64,000 nt of DNA from Terriglobus sp. TAA 43 (GCF_000800015.1 NZ_JUGR01000001.1:3224001-3288000), one strand, 5' to 3'; positions 1 through 8,453 are shown, counted from the first letter of the stretch. The notes: generated by a model from the sequence alone, not told the origin. A program made the numbers and translations.

Positions 1-315
1 GGCGTGTTCACTCGCTTCGAAAAACTGGGTCTGCTGGAATGGCCGCGCCATATGTTCCACGACATTCGTAACAAGAGGTTTTGTGGCGATAGGCATCGGC
101 GCTAGCGAGCGTAGCCATCGCCCTGCAGCCATCAGCAGCGACAACGGAAGAAGGAACTTCAGCGAAGCGATCATCCACACCCAATAGCGGGTCCTCGCGG
201 GGCTCTTCCTAAGCGTCAACACCACCACCCACGCAATGCTCGCAAAAATCGTCGACTGCAATAGGTGATTGATGACGTTTGCGAGTGAGCTTTCGTTCCA
301 GATTGGCGAAATCAT
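1..315 (-). CDS. M56-family (BlaR1-like) membrane peptidase, N-terminal part
   Basis: Reading the minus strand from the ATG at 315-313 gives 105 uninterrupted codons to the window edge, so the gene is cut by the window. The product starts MISPIWNESS and has two membrane segments, at about residues 17-35 and 45-64, with NHLLQST just before the first and a basic RKSPARTRYW loop between them. This is the N-terminal layout of BlaR1/MecR1-type M56 sensors in Acidobacteriota, which sense a signal and cleave the BlaI repressor. The catalytic HExxH lies outside the window. The ATG overlaps the blaI stop (TGATG), so the two genes form one operon under the BlaI operators at 706-740. The family call is inferred from the N-terminus and from the neighbour. 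Confidence 0.75.
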   Translation of the reverse strand, partial: MISPIWNESSLANVINHLLQSTIFASIAWVVVLTLRKSPARTRYWVWMIASLKFLLPLSLLMAAGRWLRSLAPMPIATKPLVTNVVEHMARPFQQTQFFEASEHA

Positions 316-698
316 CAGCGCTTCTCCTTCTCACTTGGTTCGCGCAAGACCCGTTCTGCCTCCTTCACGTCATCGAGAGACAATTTACCTATCTCAACAA
401 GGCGTGCTACCACAGGCTGAGACCGTCCTCCAAAGAGAGCCAGCAATTCGTCGATCAGACGTCGCTGTGCAGCGTCGCGCGAGATGGAAGCGGCGTAAAT
501 ATGGAAGTTTCCTACCTTCTTGAGGCGCCGGGCTATTCCCTTCGCTTCCATCCTGTAAACCATCGTCTGAATTGTGTTGTAGGCTGGTCGTCCCTTCACG
601 GGGAGTGAATCTAAAATCTCTCGGATGGAGGATTCGCCTCGCGCCCACAGCACCTCCATGATTTGAAATTCGAGCTTTGAAAGTTTGGGTGTAGCCAT
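315..698 (-). CDS. blaI: BlaI/MecI/CopY-family transcriptional repressor
   Basis: The 127-residue product starts MATPKLSKLEFQIMEVLW and contains a winged helix with the family pattern of helix, SIREIL, then YNTIQTMVYRME for the recognition region. A C-terminal dimerisation part (RDAAQRRLIDELLALFGG) follows. BlaI proteins are dimeric repressors inactivated by proteolysis through a partner M56 sensor, which is the next gene here. I place the start at 698 because the family begins just there, AGGAG precedes it, and the longer reading to 749 would translate the operators. A charged tail (EPSEKEKR) ends the protein. The two genes overlap by one base, so they are co-transcribed and probably autoregulated. 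Confidence 0.9.
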   Translation of the reverse strand: MATPKLSKLEFQIMEVLWARGESSIREILDSLPVKGRPAYNTIQTMVYRMEAKGIARRLKKVGNFHIYAASISRDAAQRRLIDELLALFGGRSQPVVARLVEIGKLSLDDVKEAERVLREPSEKEKR

Positions 699-705
699 CA
701 GATCT

Positions 706-740
706 CCTACTTGCGTAGGACTATCCCCTACATCAGTAGG
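706..740. promoter_or_regulatory. Pair of BlaI-type operators
   Basis: Two copies of CCTAC-N4-GTAGG lie at 706-719 and 727-740, immediately upstream of the blaI start at 698. The first has 6-bp perfect arms (TCCTAC/GTAGGA) and the second 5-bp arms. Their centres are 21 bp apart, two helical turns, so two repressor dimers could sit on the same face. One copy lies in the promoter spacer; the other covers the transcription start and the RBS. TAC/GTA dyads are typical BlaI sites; that these are bound by this BlaI is inferred from position. Confidence 0.75.
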
Positions 741-749
741 AGATGTCAA
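720..749 (-). promoter_or_regulatory. blaI-M56 operon promoter
   Basis: On the minus strand a perfect -35 TTGACA (744-749) is followed after 18 bp by GATAGT (720-725, 4 of 6 matches to TATAAT). The start site would fall near 713, within the left operator. The 18-bp spacer contains the right operator entirely, which fits steric repression by BlaI. Confidence 0.6.
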
Positions 750-994
750 GAATTTTCCCCGACCTAACTACAAGGGCAGTAGTGACACGGTGCGCCGGTC
801 GTATTACCGCTCATCCTGGATATCGAAGCATCGGTCTCAGTTGGGAATCGCGATCGGCAAATTCATTCGAGTGGCATCGACCTTAGTCGGACTTTGACCC
901 TTGTGTTGCCGAAGCCAAATCCGTCGGGCGACTCGTGGATGATGAGGACATGCTGAAGCCTGCGAGCGCAAGACCCGACAGCTGTCTCGCCCGG
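750..994. other. Intergenic stretch with no recognisable gene
   Basis: Between the blaI promoter and the hairpin behind the ADOP permease I see no ORF with a plausible start and family resemblance on either strand, and no RNA motif. Confidence 0.5.
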
Positions 995-1026
995 CAGGAT
1001 GGCCATCTCATCACGCGGCCATCCTG
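995..1026 (-). terminator. Hairpin downstream of the ADOP permease gene
   Basis: CAGGATGGCC (995-1004) and GGCCATCCTG (1017-1026) form a perfect 10-bp stem with a 12-nt loop, starting 7 bp after the stop of the permease gene on the minus strand. No U-run follows, so it may be a transcript-end stabiliser instead of a classical intrinsic terminator. Confidence 0.5.
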
Positions 1027-1033
1027 ATTATCA

Positions 1034-3676
1034 CTAGTCGGTGCGTAAGGTCGTTGCTGGCTCGACCCGTGCCCCAGCGTGGGCCGGAATAAGGATTGCA
1101 ACAAAAGCTACGAGCGACAAAAGCATAGGGATAAGGATGAACGTCAGCGGATCAAATACGCTCACTTGGAACAGCATCGCCCTCAACATTTGCGATGTTC
1201 CGAAGGAAATACCGATCCCGACCACCGATCCCACCAACACCATACGTAGACCATCATTTGCGATGAGACGCAGAATATCGGATCGTGTGGCACCGAGTGC
1301 CATGCGCACCCCGATTTCTTGTGCCCGCTGCGTTGTCATGAACGCGAGCAATCCATAAAGGCCGACAATCGCCAGTACCAAACCCGTCAGCGCGAAGAAT
1401 CCAAGCAACAGTGTTTCAAAGCGTGGACGGTCCGCCAGGCGATTGAGAGATGTATTGAGTGATTCCATCTTTACTGGAATGGTGCGATCAATTGAAGCGA
1501 CCTGAGATCTTATCCAAGGTTCAATTACAACCATCGGCATGTCGCTATCCACGATCACGATCAAGTGGTTTCCTCTCCAATCGATAGCTACGTTTCGACG
1601 GAGTGTGTACATTTCAGGATTGCTTTGTTCTGTAAGCCCGTTATTTTTTACGTTGTCTGCGATTCCAATGACGATTGCTCCGGCCCCGCTCACAGCATTC
1701 GGCAAGAAGCGTTTACCTATGGGGTCATCACCTGGGAACAGGCGTTCGGCCAACGATCGGCTCAGGATTACTTCGCTCTCACCCTCTGTGCGATCCTGAT
1801 CTGCAAAATTGCGTCCGCGGATAATTGGGACGTTGAGTACGCGAAAATAGTCCGGCGTCACAGATCGGCCCACAACGGTACCGCCTGTTCCTGGAGGGAT
1901 CGGTGGTTTTCCCTGTACGTGCAGATCAGAGAGTCGAAATCCATCTTGCCATCCTCCCGGGGGAACCGAGTCCGTTGTCGCCACGGCTCGTGTGCCGGGC
2001 AATCGCTGAAGAGATGATTCAAGACGAAGATAGAAGTCCATTATCTTTTGACTTGTGTCGTAGCGTAGCCGTGGGACCGACGCTTCTACAGTTAATACGC
2101 GTGCGGGTTGCATCCCGAGATTCTGCGATTGAATCTTGATGAAGCTGTGCAACAACAAAGCCGCACCCGAGAGCAGGACGATGCTGAGAGCGATCTGGGT
2201 GGTGACTAGAGACCGTCTAAAAAATGCATGATTCCGTGACATTGATGTCTTCGCGTTTAGTGCGGCCATCTTCGGTTTCTGGAGCGCGGTGGCGATACCG
2301 AAGATTATTGCGCACAGGCATGACACTAAGGCTGCAAAAACTCCAACGCGCAGGTCGATGTGAGCTTTACTGATGAAAGGGATTCCTGCTGGAGCGATAT
2401 GGACAAACACAAGGATCAGCGCTTGCGCAATTGCAAGTCCCACCAGACCTCCTGCGAATGAGAGCACAAGGGACTCTGTCAACGCTTGGCAAACGAGTCT
2501 TCCTCTGCTCGCGCCAATGGCTGATCGGACCGCAAGCTCGCGCTGTCGGGCTGCCCCGCGCGCCATCATCAGTCCCGAGACGTTCGCGCAAGCGGTGAGC
2601 AGAACCGTTAGGACAAATCCTAAAAGAGCCCATGCAACTGGCCGTGACTCTTGCGTCTCACGATCTCGGAGGGTACGAATGCTAAGCCGCGTTTCGCTTT
2701 TGGCCGAAGGAGGAAACCACCTGACGTCATTGTTGAAAAGAGGCTGCATCTGCGCAAACGCTTGCGGTAGGCCCACTCCGGGCTTCAGTCGGGCGAACAA
2801 TCGCACGGGATCACCGAAACCACCATTGACGGTTTGTTGGACTGCGGCGTTCAGGGCTAGAGGAAAGACGATATCTGCTGTTTCCATCGCAGGAAACTGA
2901 AAATTCTTGGGCAGAACCCCGATGACTTGGACAGGATTGCCGTCAACATCAATCATTCGCCCCAAGATGCCCTGGTCCCCGCTGAAATGTCCTTTCCAAA
3001 GTCCGTAAGAAATCATCATTACGCGGGGACCGTTGGGACGATCTTCCTCGGGCAAAAAGTTGCGCCCAAGCACTGGAGTGATTCCGAACAAAGGAAGGAA
3101 GCTGTCTTGGAATCCAATGCAGCTCAGTTGGACTGGATCGTTCTCAACGAGATCGCAATGATGGATGCCTGTGCTCTGCGCAGCGAGATCTGAAAAGGCT
3201 GTCTGATTTCTCTGCCATTCCAGATAGAAACGGCCCATCACAAATTCCTGTGGCTCCAGTGGATGCGTGAATCCCAGGGACACAATTCGACTCGGCTCCG
3301 TATACGGCAAAGGCCTGAAAAGGATGAGGTCTACGACGCTGAAGACGGCAGTCGTTGCACCAATGCCAAGTGCGAGAGTGAGCAGGACACTGATTGTAAA
3401 CAGTGGATTGCGACAGAAACCTCGAAACGCGTATTGCATGTCTTGTGTCACCGTCCCCATCCACCACCCGGGACGCTGCCGTTCGCATTTTTCCCGCGTC
3501 GATTCGACACCACCGAATTCAATCAGTGCCCGACGGCGAGCCTCGAATGGGTCCATTCCATCCGCAATCTTGACCAGTGTCGCCTGTTCGAGATGAAACC
3601 CGATCTCGTCATCCAAGTCCGAACGCCTTTTCATGAAAATTAGCGACCGCAGCCGCCGCAGGAATTCAGTGATCAT
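1034..3676 (-). CDS. ADOP-family ABC transporter permease (MacB/FtsX-like)
   Basis: This 880-residue membrane protein has the acidobacterial duplicated orphan permease layout. It has a short N-terminal permease-prefix helix region (about residues 15-80, with RRALIEFGG). A first MacB-type periplasmic core follows, framed by a membrane helix starting near residue 95 (TLALGIGATTAVFSVVD). FtsX-type helices come mid-protein (VLLTACANVSGLMMARGAARQRELAVRSA), then a second core and second FtsX module near the C-terminus (LYGLLAFMTTQRAQEIGVRMALGATR). No ATPase gene lies beside it, as is usual for this orphan family; substrates are unknown. Its start overlaps the stop of the upstream padR gene by four bases (ATGA), so both are translationally coupled and the PadR repressor probably controls it. 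Confidence 0.9.
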   Translation of the reverse strand: MITEFLRRLRSLIFMKRRSDLDDEIGFHLEQATLVKIADGMDPFEARRRALIEFGGVESTREKCERQRPGWWMGTVTQDMQYAFRGFCRNPLFTISVLLTLALGIGATTAVFSVVDLILFRPLPYTEPSRIVSLGFTHPLEPQEFVMGRFYLEWQRNQTAFSDLAAQSTGIHHCDLVENDPVQLSCIGFQDSFLPLFGITPVLGRNFLPEEDRPNGPRVMMISYGLWKGHFSGDQGILGRMIDVDGNPVQVIGVLPKNFQFPAMETADIVFPLALNAAVQQTVNGGFGDPVRLFARLKPGVGLPQAFAQMQPLFNNDVRWFPPSAKSETRLSIRTLRDRETQESRPVAWALLGFVLTVLLTACANVSGLMMARGAARQRELAVRSAIGASRGRLVCQALTESLVLSFAGGLVGLAIAQALILVFVHIAPAGIPFISKAHIDLRVGVFAALVSCLCAIIFGIATALQKPKMAALNAKTSMSRNHAFFRRSLVTTQIALSIVLLSGAALLLHSFIKIQSQNLGMQPARVLTVEASVPRLRYDTSQKIMDFYLRLESSLQRLPGTRAVATTDSVPPGGWQDGFRLSDLHVQGKPPIPPGTGGTVVGRSVTPDYFRVLNVPIIRGRNFADQDRTEGESEVILSRSLAERLFPGDDPIGKRFLPNAVSGAGAIVIGIADNVKNNGLTEQSNPEMYTLRRNVAIDWRGNHLIVIVDSDMPMVVIEPWIRSQVASIDRTIPVKMESLNTSLNRLADRPRFETLLLGFFALTGLVLAIVGLYGLLAFMTTQRAQEIGVRMALGATRSDILRLIANDGLRMVLVGSVVGIGISFGTSQMLRAMLFQVSVFDPLTFILIPMLLSLVAFVAILIPAHAGARVEPATTLRTD

Positions 3677-4017
3677 GAGGATGCATCCGTGGCTCGACCA
3701 AGGACTGACGCTATCGCTAACGAAAAGCGATCCCAGTCGGCTAGCTCCATCGCGAATTGTTTCTTGCCTGCCCGAGTCAGCAGGTAATATTTCGCTCGCC
3801 GATTGTTCTCAGTGATTTGCCATTCCGAGCGTATCCATCCTTTAAGCTCAAGCCGTTGAAGCGCTGGATAGAGTGAACCTTGTCCGATCCGTAGTGCATC
3901 ATTCGATAGTTGTTGAATGCGTTGCGCTATGCCCCATCCATGCGTCGATTCAAGTGCGAGCGTCTGGAGGATCAATAGATCAAGCGTGCCTTGCAAAAGT
4001 TCAATCGGCTTCGGCAT
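3673..4017 (-). CDS. PadR-family transcriptional repressor
   Basis: The 114-residue product begins MPKPIELLQGTLDLLILQTL and contains the PadR winged helix: HGWGIAQRIQQLS, then IGQGSLYPALQRLELKGWI, then the wing NNRRAKYYLLTRAGKKQ. It has the family's usual length and only a short C-terminal helix, as in the PadR-s2 subgroup paired with ADOP permeases. I use the ATG at 4017 because a GAGAGAAG ribosome site precedes it and the family starts there; 13 further upstream codons are open but unlike the family. It is the first gene of the padR-permease operon and is divergent from the TIGR03435 gene at 4294. A likely operator lies at 4029-4070. Confidence 0.9.
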   Translation of the reverse strand: MPKPIELLQGTLDLLILQTLALESTHGWGIAQRIQQLSNDALRIGQGSLYPALQRLELKGWIRSEWQITENNRRAKYYLLTRAGKKQFAMELADWDRFSLAIASVLGRATDASS

Positions 4018-4028
4018 TGTCTTCTCTC

Positions 4029-4070
4029 GACATTCGACAGTAGGTTTACTTCTCACTCCTGTCGGATGTC
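4029..4070. promoter_or_regulatory. Long inverted repeat upstream of padR, probable PadR operator
   Basis: GACATTCGACAG (4029-4040) and CTGTCGGATGTC (4059-4070) are inverted copies with 11 of 12 positions matching and an 18-bp spacer. The outer arm overlaps a perfect minus-strand TTGACA (4067-4072) that could be the padR -35 element, although the matching -10 is weak. PadR proteins usually bind ATGT/ACAT-type dyads at their own promoters; binding here is inferred. Confidence 0.5.
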
Positions 4071-4293
4071 AAGGGTATTCCGGACGGTGGACGCCACTCT
4101 CCTTTGTCGCCGCAAAACGATCGCGTTGGTTCCCATGTCTGGAGCTGACAAGTCGATCGAACACGCCCATATTCATTTCAAAAGCTAACGTCCTAATCGA
4201 TGCGTGCCGCGAAATGTGGGCTCGACAAGTGCGTTAAAATTTTTGGCGTCTCGCAAGTTCACCGATAAATGCACTGAAACCGAGCGACCTTGG

Positions 4294-5148
4294 ATGGGTG
4301 AGAAGTTGATATATCGTGCAACGAAGGCTCGATCGTCCTTTGCCACTTTGCTAACGAGCGTAGTCCTCCTATCGATATTCGCCCCGTCGGCCTTTAGCCA
4401 ATCGGGCGCGACCACAGCTCCCACAGATAAGAAGGGGCTGTCATTCGCGGTGGCAACACTCAAACCAGATGTGTCCGGCGCACCTGCCAAGGGTATTAGC
4501 GTTCGAGGACGAACATTCATCATGACGAATACCTCGCTCGCAGATCTGATTGTGTTTGCCTATGACGTCCACAGGAAACAAATCATCGGGGGACCGGATT
4601 GGATTGATGAGGAGAAGTACGATATCAACGCAGTGCCCGACATGGACGGCCAGCCACGTCTGACGCAATGGAAAATGATGGTGCAAAGTTTACTGGCCGA
4701 GCGTTTCCAATTCGTATCTCACCACGACAAGAAGGAGCTATCTGTTTACGTGCTGTCGATAGCGAAAGGCGGTCCGAAGAACCTGATTGAGAGTGCAAGA
4801 GCTGGCGATGATTTCTCCGCACTGACGAGGGAGGTTCCCGGCGGTTTCACGCTCCCAATGCGTAACGGCTTGATTTCTGAGTTCACGAACTTCGTGCTTC
4901 AGAGTTACGTCTTGGATCGGCCGGTGATAGACCGAACCAACATCGAAGGGAGATATGATTTCACGCTGACATGGGCTGTTTTAGGCACGGAGTTTGGAGG
5001 TACTGTTCTTACTCCTGAGCCAACCGATGATCCTCCTCCAAACCTGTTTCTGGCCCTCCGAGATCAGTTGGGATTAAAGCTTGAACCAATGAAAGCCCCG
5101 GCGGATGTCCTGGTCGTCGATAGGGTCGCGAAACCATCACCAAACTAG
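4294..5148 (+). CDS. TIGR03435-family secreted protein (paralogue 1)
   Basis: The 284-residue product from the ATG at 4294 starts MGEKLIYRATKARSSF, followed by a signal-type helix (TLLTSVVLLSIFAPSAFSQS). The family marks are present in order: FAVATLKPD, the SVRGRTFIMTNTSLADLI region, the QIIGGPDWIDEEKYDI block, QSLLAERFQF, and near the end RPVIDRTNIEGRYDFTLTW and the closing QLGLKLEPMKAPADVLVVDRVAKPS. TIGR03435 proteins are expanded in Acidobacteriota and often lie near M56/BlaI genes; their function is unknown. A GTG-initiated reading 30 codons longer (from 4204) is open but puts the signal helix far from the N-terminus. It is followed after 52 bp by a second paralogue, so the two are probably co-transcribed. 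Confidence 0.85.
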   Translation: MGEKLIYRATKARSSFATLLTSVVLLSIFAPSAFSQSGATTAPTDKKGLSFAVATLKPDVSGAPAKGISVRGRTFIMTNTSLADLIVFAYDVHRKQIIGGPDWIDEEKYDINAVPDMDGQPRLTQWKMMVQSLLAERFQFVSHHDKKELSVYVLSIAKGGPKNLIESARAGDDFSALTREVPGGFTLPMRNGLISEFTNFVLQSYVLDRPVIDRTNIEGRYDFTLTWAVLGTEFGGTVLTPEPTDDPPPNLFLALRDQLGLKLEPMKAPADVLVVDRVAKPSPN

Positions 5149-5200
5149 CCGCAGTTAGGGGCGCTCCGTCTTGCAATTCAGCTCTGGTGGGTACGTGCTC

Positions 5201-5941
5201 ATGAAAAACCGATTTCTCGCTAAGTCCGTTCTCCTGCTCTGTGCCTTTTCATGCGTGAAAGCGCAGTCGCCGTCTGTCGAGGTTGCCACCATAAAGCCGA
5301 GTGACCCGGAAGCGAAAGACGAATGGTTCACTGTTCGTGGACGTCACTACATGACGACTAATACATCAGTGAGTGACCTGCTCCGCTATGCGTTCGGTTT
5401 GAGTCAAAAGCAGGTTGAGGGGGCGCCGGACTGGACATCGCGCGAAAGATTCGACCTCGACGCATTGACCGCGAGAGAAGGCGCGATCGGTGACGAACAG
5501 ATGCGGGAAATGACACGAGAAATCCTCGTCCAACGATTCCATCTCCGTTTCCATGATGAGATTAAGGAGATGGACGTGTATGCGTTGACCGTCGCAAAAG
5601 GCGGAATAAAGATTGCCAAAACGACCCGCTCACCTCAGGACAATACAGACTTTTATGGACCTAGGGGGGAGCTGATAGTGAAGAATGCCACCCTGACAGC
5701 GGTGGCGTCCGGTCTCTCGCGCGGAATGGTACCTCGTCCGGTGGTCGATCAGACTGGCTTGACGGGCAAATACGATTTTGACTTGAGATGGATTCCTGAA
5801 GATAGCCAGCCTGACGGCAACAGCGCTTTGCCAGGATTCTACCGAGCGTTTGAAGAGCAGCTTGGCTTAAAGTTAACAGCTGCCAGAGCTCCTATGACCG
5901 TAATGGTAGTGGATGAGATCTCCCGCCCAACAGCGAATTGA
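5201..5941 (+). CDS. TIGR03435-family secreted protein (paralogue 2)
   Basis: The 246-residue product starts MKNRFLAKSVLLLCAFSCVKAQS, a clean signal peptide, which is why I choose the ATG at 5201 over the TTG at 5171. It keeps the family blocks VEVATIKPSD, RGRHYMTTNTSVSDLLRYAFGL, QVEGAPDWTSRERFDLDA, REILVQRFHLRFHDE, MDVYALTVAKGG, RPVVDQTGLTGKYDFDLRW and EEQLGLKLTAARAPMTVMVVD. It is shorter than paralogue 1 through a smaller insert before the end. It is probably exported to the periplasm or outside. It lies directly behind paralogue 1 on the same strand. Confidence 0.85.
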   Translation: MKNRFLAKSVLLLCAFSCVKAQSPSVEVATIKPSDPEAKDEWFTVRGRHYMTTNTSVSDLLRYAFGLSQKQVEGAPDWTSRERFDLDALTAREGAIGDEQMREMTREILVQRFHLRFHDEIKEMDVYALTVAKGGIKIAKTTRSPQDNTDFYGPRGELIVKNATLTAVASGLSRGMVPRPVVDQTGLTGKYDFDLRWIPEDSQPDGNSALPGFYRAFEEQLGLKLTAARAPMTVMVVDEISRPTAN

Positions 5942-6085
5942 TGAAGGCCGAAATCGGTGCCGCCAAGTCTGCTTCTGGCGGAGACATTCCCAACGGAGAT
6001 CGAATGTCTCGGTACTCCTATCGTTCCTCACCGTGGTGAACCAATACGCGATGTACTCTGTTTCCGCATGCAAGGGGATCGATGC

Positions 6086-6489
6086 ATGAAAGCTTTGGTC
6101 TTTTCGTTCATTATAGTAGTGCTTGCCAATTCAGGATTCGGTCAATCCGCGAATCCTGACACGCAAGCACAACAGCAGATATTAGAAGAACTGCGAGCTA
6201 TTCATCGTGATACGAAAGCGGGCTCTACTCTCCAGTTGCTATTAGCTGAGCTACAAATCGCGCAGGCATCCTTGGAGCGTGCCAACCAAGGACGAGAGAG
6301 TTTGAAAGCACAACTCGCTCAATCACGGGTCGACAACGCAGCTGCGTTAGCGGAGGTATCTCGGTTCGAGTGGGCATAAGTAAAGTCCCGAACCCTGAAC
6401 AGGAGTTTGTGTACAGGTTGAACGAGTTAAAGGCGCAGCAACAAAAGGCGACGGAGTTAGAAACCGCCGTTTCAGAGCATCGGGAGTGA
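6086..6489 (+). pseudogene. Secreted coiled-coil protein, frameshifted
   Basis: From the ATG at 6086 a signal peptide (MKALVFSFIIVVLANSGFGQ) is followed by a charged helical region (ILEELRAIHRDTK, LLLAELQIAQASLERANQ) predicted to form a coiled coil. This frame stops at 6379 after RFEWA. The next frame (codons from 6361) continues with the same kind of sequence, including SKVPNPEQEFVYRLNEL and then Gln/Glu-rich helix, and stops at 6489. I therefore join the two as one gene broken by a shift between about 6360 and 6382, equal to a gain of two bases or loss of one. Short coiled-coil secreted proteins of this kind occur beside TIGR03435 genes. The 97-residue first part could still be made. Confidence 0.6.
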
Positions 6490-6514
6490 ATTCGCGTGAC
6501 TAGACAAGCAAGCA

Positions 6515-7516
6515 CTAGTTCGCTGAAGGCTTCGCCACTTCATCAATAACAAGCACGTCCACGTCTCCTTTGGCTGACTCGACTTTCAGACCCAACTCCT
6601 CTACTAAGGCCCTATCCATCGGGGGCAACGGATCAAAGTCCTCCGCGTCCCGGTCCCGGTCCCATCGTCCCTTGTACTTCAACACGAAATCGTATTTCCC
6701 TGACAGGCCCGTTCTATCGTTCACTGGTCTCCCAAACTGCCCCGTGAGGGTTCGAGCTAATTGACTCATTGTGCAGCCGTGTGCGAAGAAGTCATAACCT
6801 TGTCCATCATTCCTCTGATAGAGAGCCGGAACAGGATTTCCATTGAAGTATTTAACCTCGTCAGGAGAGATGGGAATAGAGCCCGCAGATCCCAGCTTCG
6901 TACCTCCCTTGGCCTGCACCAGGTTATAAACGTCTTTTTCCTTTGTCTCCCAATGTGCCTTAAGGTTGAAACGATCCTGCAGCAGTACCTGCAGCATGTG
7001 ACGTTGCTCAGCAAGCTGTCGCTCCTTGGTGAGTGCCGCCATTCTCATGTCTGAATCACTGCCACCTTTTGCTTCGACTACGAACACCGTCGGCCACTGC
7101 CATTTCGGCAGGTTCACGATCTGAGAGATATCCAAACCATACGCGGTACTAATCAGGTTCTCGATGCTCAAATTTAGCCCATGGAAAACCGTCGTATTCA
7201 CAACGAAACCACCGCTTACCATCACGCCAGTATTGAGATCAAGGTTCTTGTTCTCACGAACCGACGCGACATCGAATTCCATCGTGGCAACGTAGGGGGA
7301 CTCTGCACCCGGCTGGGATTTCTCTGCGGTTGTGGTCGATGCTTGCGCTCGGGAGGACGGAACGGCCATCATCAACACGGTCAGAATAGAAAGTCCATTC
7401 ACAAAGACTTCTCTCCGCAGGCTCTTCTTAGGCACTGACAATGTCACTCTCCAGAAACGACTACGGTGATCACTTCCTCTGCAGTTTGCTCGCAGGGGCA
7501 GACTATCGGCAAACAT
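6515..7516 (-). CDS. TIGR03435-family secreted protein (paralogue 3)
   Basis: This 333-codon gene lies opposite to the other two paralogues. Family blocks are MEFDVASVRENKN, LENLISTAYGL-type sequence, LQVLLQDRFNLKAHWETKEKDVYNL, QLARTLTGQFGRPVNDRTGL, GKYDFVLKYKG and the final EELGLKVESAKGDVDVLVIDEVAKPS. The start is uncertain. The ATG at 7516 gives about 36 residues before a hydrophobic segment (LSILTVLMMAVPSSRAQA). Internal GTG or TTG codons near VTLSVPKKSLRREVF would give a normal signal peptide and may be the real start. An Arg/Asp-rich patch (KGRWDRDRDAEDFD) is peculiar to this copy. Its stop faces the frameshifted coiled-coil gene. Confidence 0.8.
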   Translation of the reverse strand: MFADSLPLRANCRGSDHRSRFWRVTLSVPKKSLRREVFVNGLSILTVLMMAVPSSRAQASTTTAEKSQPGAESPYVATMEFDVASVRENKNLDLNTGVMVSGGFVVNTTVFHGLNLSIENLISTAYGLDISQIVNLPKWQWPTVFVVEAKGGSDSDMRMAALTKERQLAEQRHMLQVLLQDRFNLKAHWETKEKDVYNLVQAKGGTKLGSAGSIPISPDEVKYFNGNPVPALYQRNDGQGYDFFAHGCTMSQLARTLTGQFGRPVNDRTGLSGKYDFVLKYKGRWDRDRDAEDFDPLPPMDRALVEELGLKVESAKGDVDVLVIDEVAKPSAN

Positions 7517-7892
7517 GATATCTGCTCAGTCCTCTGCAATGACAGAGCTGGATCGCGTACGTCCTGAGGTGATCCACTTTGTAGAGGTGCTTCCGTCTCC
7601 GAAGCAAAGGAGAGTGCGATATCAGTACGGTCGCTCAGTGGCATCCCCGTAAGGGAGCCGCGAATGCCAGAGAGATACGCTTCGCGCGATTAAGAATGCG
7701 AGTGGAAAGTGGGACCGGACCAATCAGGATAATAATTATCGATCATCTCCCTGAGCCGACGCTGGACTGGCCCTCCTTCCGGGAGCGCACGACAAGTAGC
7801 GAGTTACGCCGACCTTACACTCGTGATGCGAAGCCGACTTTACAGGCCTGTATGCTTGCACTGCATTCGATTTGGGCCTCAACGAGGAGCGC
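7517..7892. other. Intergenic region without a supported gene
   Basis: Short open frames exist on both strands, but none has a family resemblance, a good RBS or an organised protein pattern. The last bases (7884-7889, GAGGAG) are the ribosome site of the thioredoxin-like gene that follows. Confidence 0.5.
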
Positions 7893-8453
7893 ATGAAACG
7901 AGCGTGGAAGTGGATCGGCGGAACTTTTATCGTTTTGTGCGTTCTCGTGGCTCTTGCGGGATTTCTGCTCTTTCACGCTGTCCGAAGAAACGTTGAATCG
8001 CGGTCCCCTGGGCTCATCGCTGTATCACTGCCAGCACCGGACCTCGCGTTCCAAACACTCGATGGGCACGAGCGGCACCTGAGCGACTACAAAGGAAAGG
8101 TCGTCTTTCTCGATCTCTGGGGAACATGGTGCATACAGTGTGTAGCAGAAATGCCCACGGTGCAGGCACTCTACGACCGATACAAGAACGATCCAGAGGT
8201 AATCTTTCTGATCGTCTCCCGGTTGGATACGCCACAACGCGTGGAACACTATGCGCGACTCGGCCACTATTCCTTGCCGTTCTTCGTGACACGAGATGAA
8301 GATATTCCGCCCTCAATGTACTTTCACCAATACCCGGCAACATTCCTCTATTCCAAAGACGGCAGAATTGCCGCCCAGCATGCCGGCGGAGCTGATTGGA
8401 ATGATCCAAGTGTTTCCGCTTTCATTGATGGACTGAAGAGCCACTCAAAATAG
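7893..8453 (+). CDS. TlpA/ResA-like membrane-anchored thiol-disulfide oxidoreductase
   Basis: The 186-residue product starts MKRAWKWIGGTFIV with one uncleaved-looking membrane helix (about residues 7-30), then a periplasmic thioredoxin fold. The redox site is WGTWCIQCVAEMP, a WCxxC motif followed by the TlpA-type EMP. DLAFQTLDGHERHLSDYKGKVV is the usual AhpC/TSA-type lead-in. The cis-proline region is YPATFLYSKDGRI. Such proteins reduce or oxidise disulfides in exported proteins or cytochromes. The ATG at 7893 is chosen because GAGGAG sits 4-9 bases upstream. No cytochrome biogenesis gene is nearby, so the partner is unknown. It reads in the same direction as the fliB-like gene but 246 bp away. 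Confidence 0.85.
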   Translation: MKRAWKWIGGTFIVLCVLVALAGFLLFHAVRRNVESRSPGLIAVSLPAPDLAFQTLDGHERHLSDYKGKVVFLDLWGTWCIQCVAEMPTVQALYDRYKNDPEVIFLIVSRLDTPQRVEHYARLGHYSLPFFVTRDEDIPPSMYFHQYPATFLYSKDGRIAAQHAGGADWNDPSVSAFIDGLKSHSK

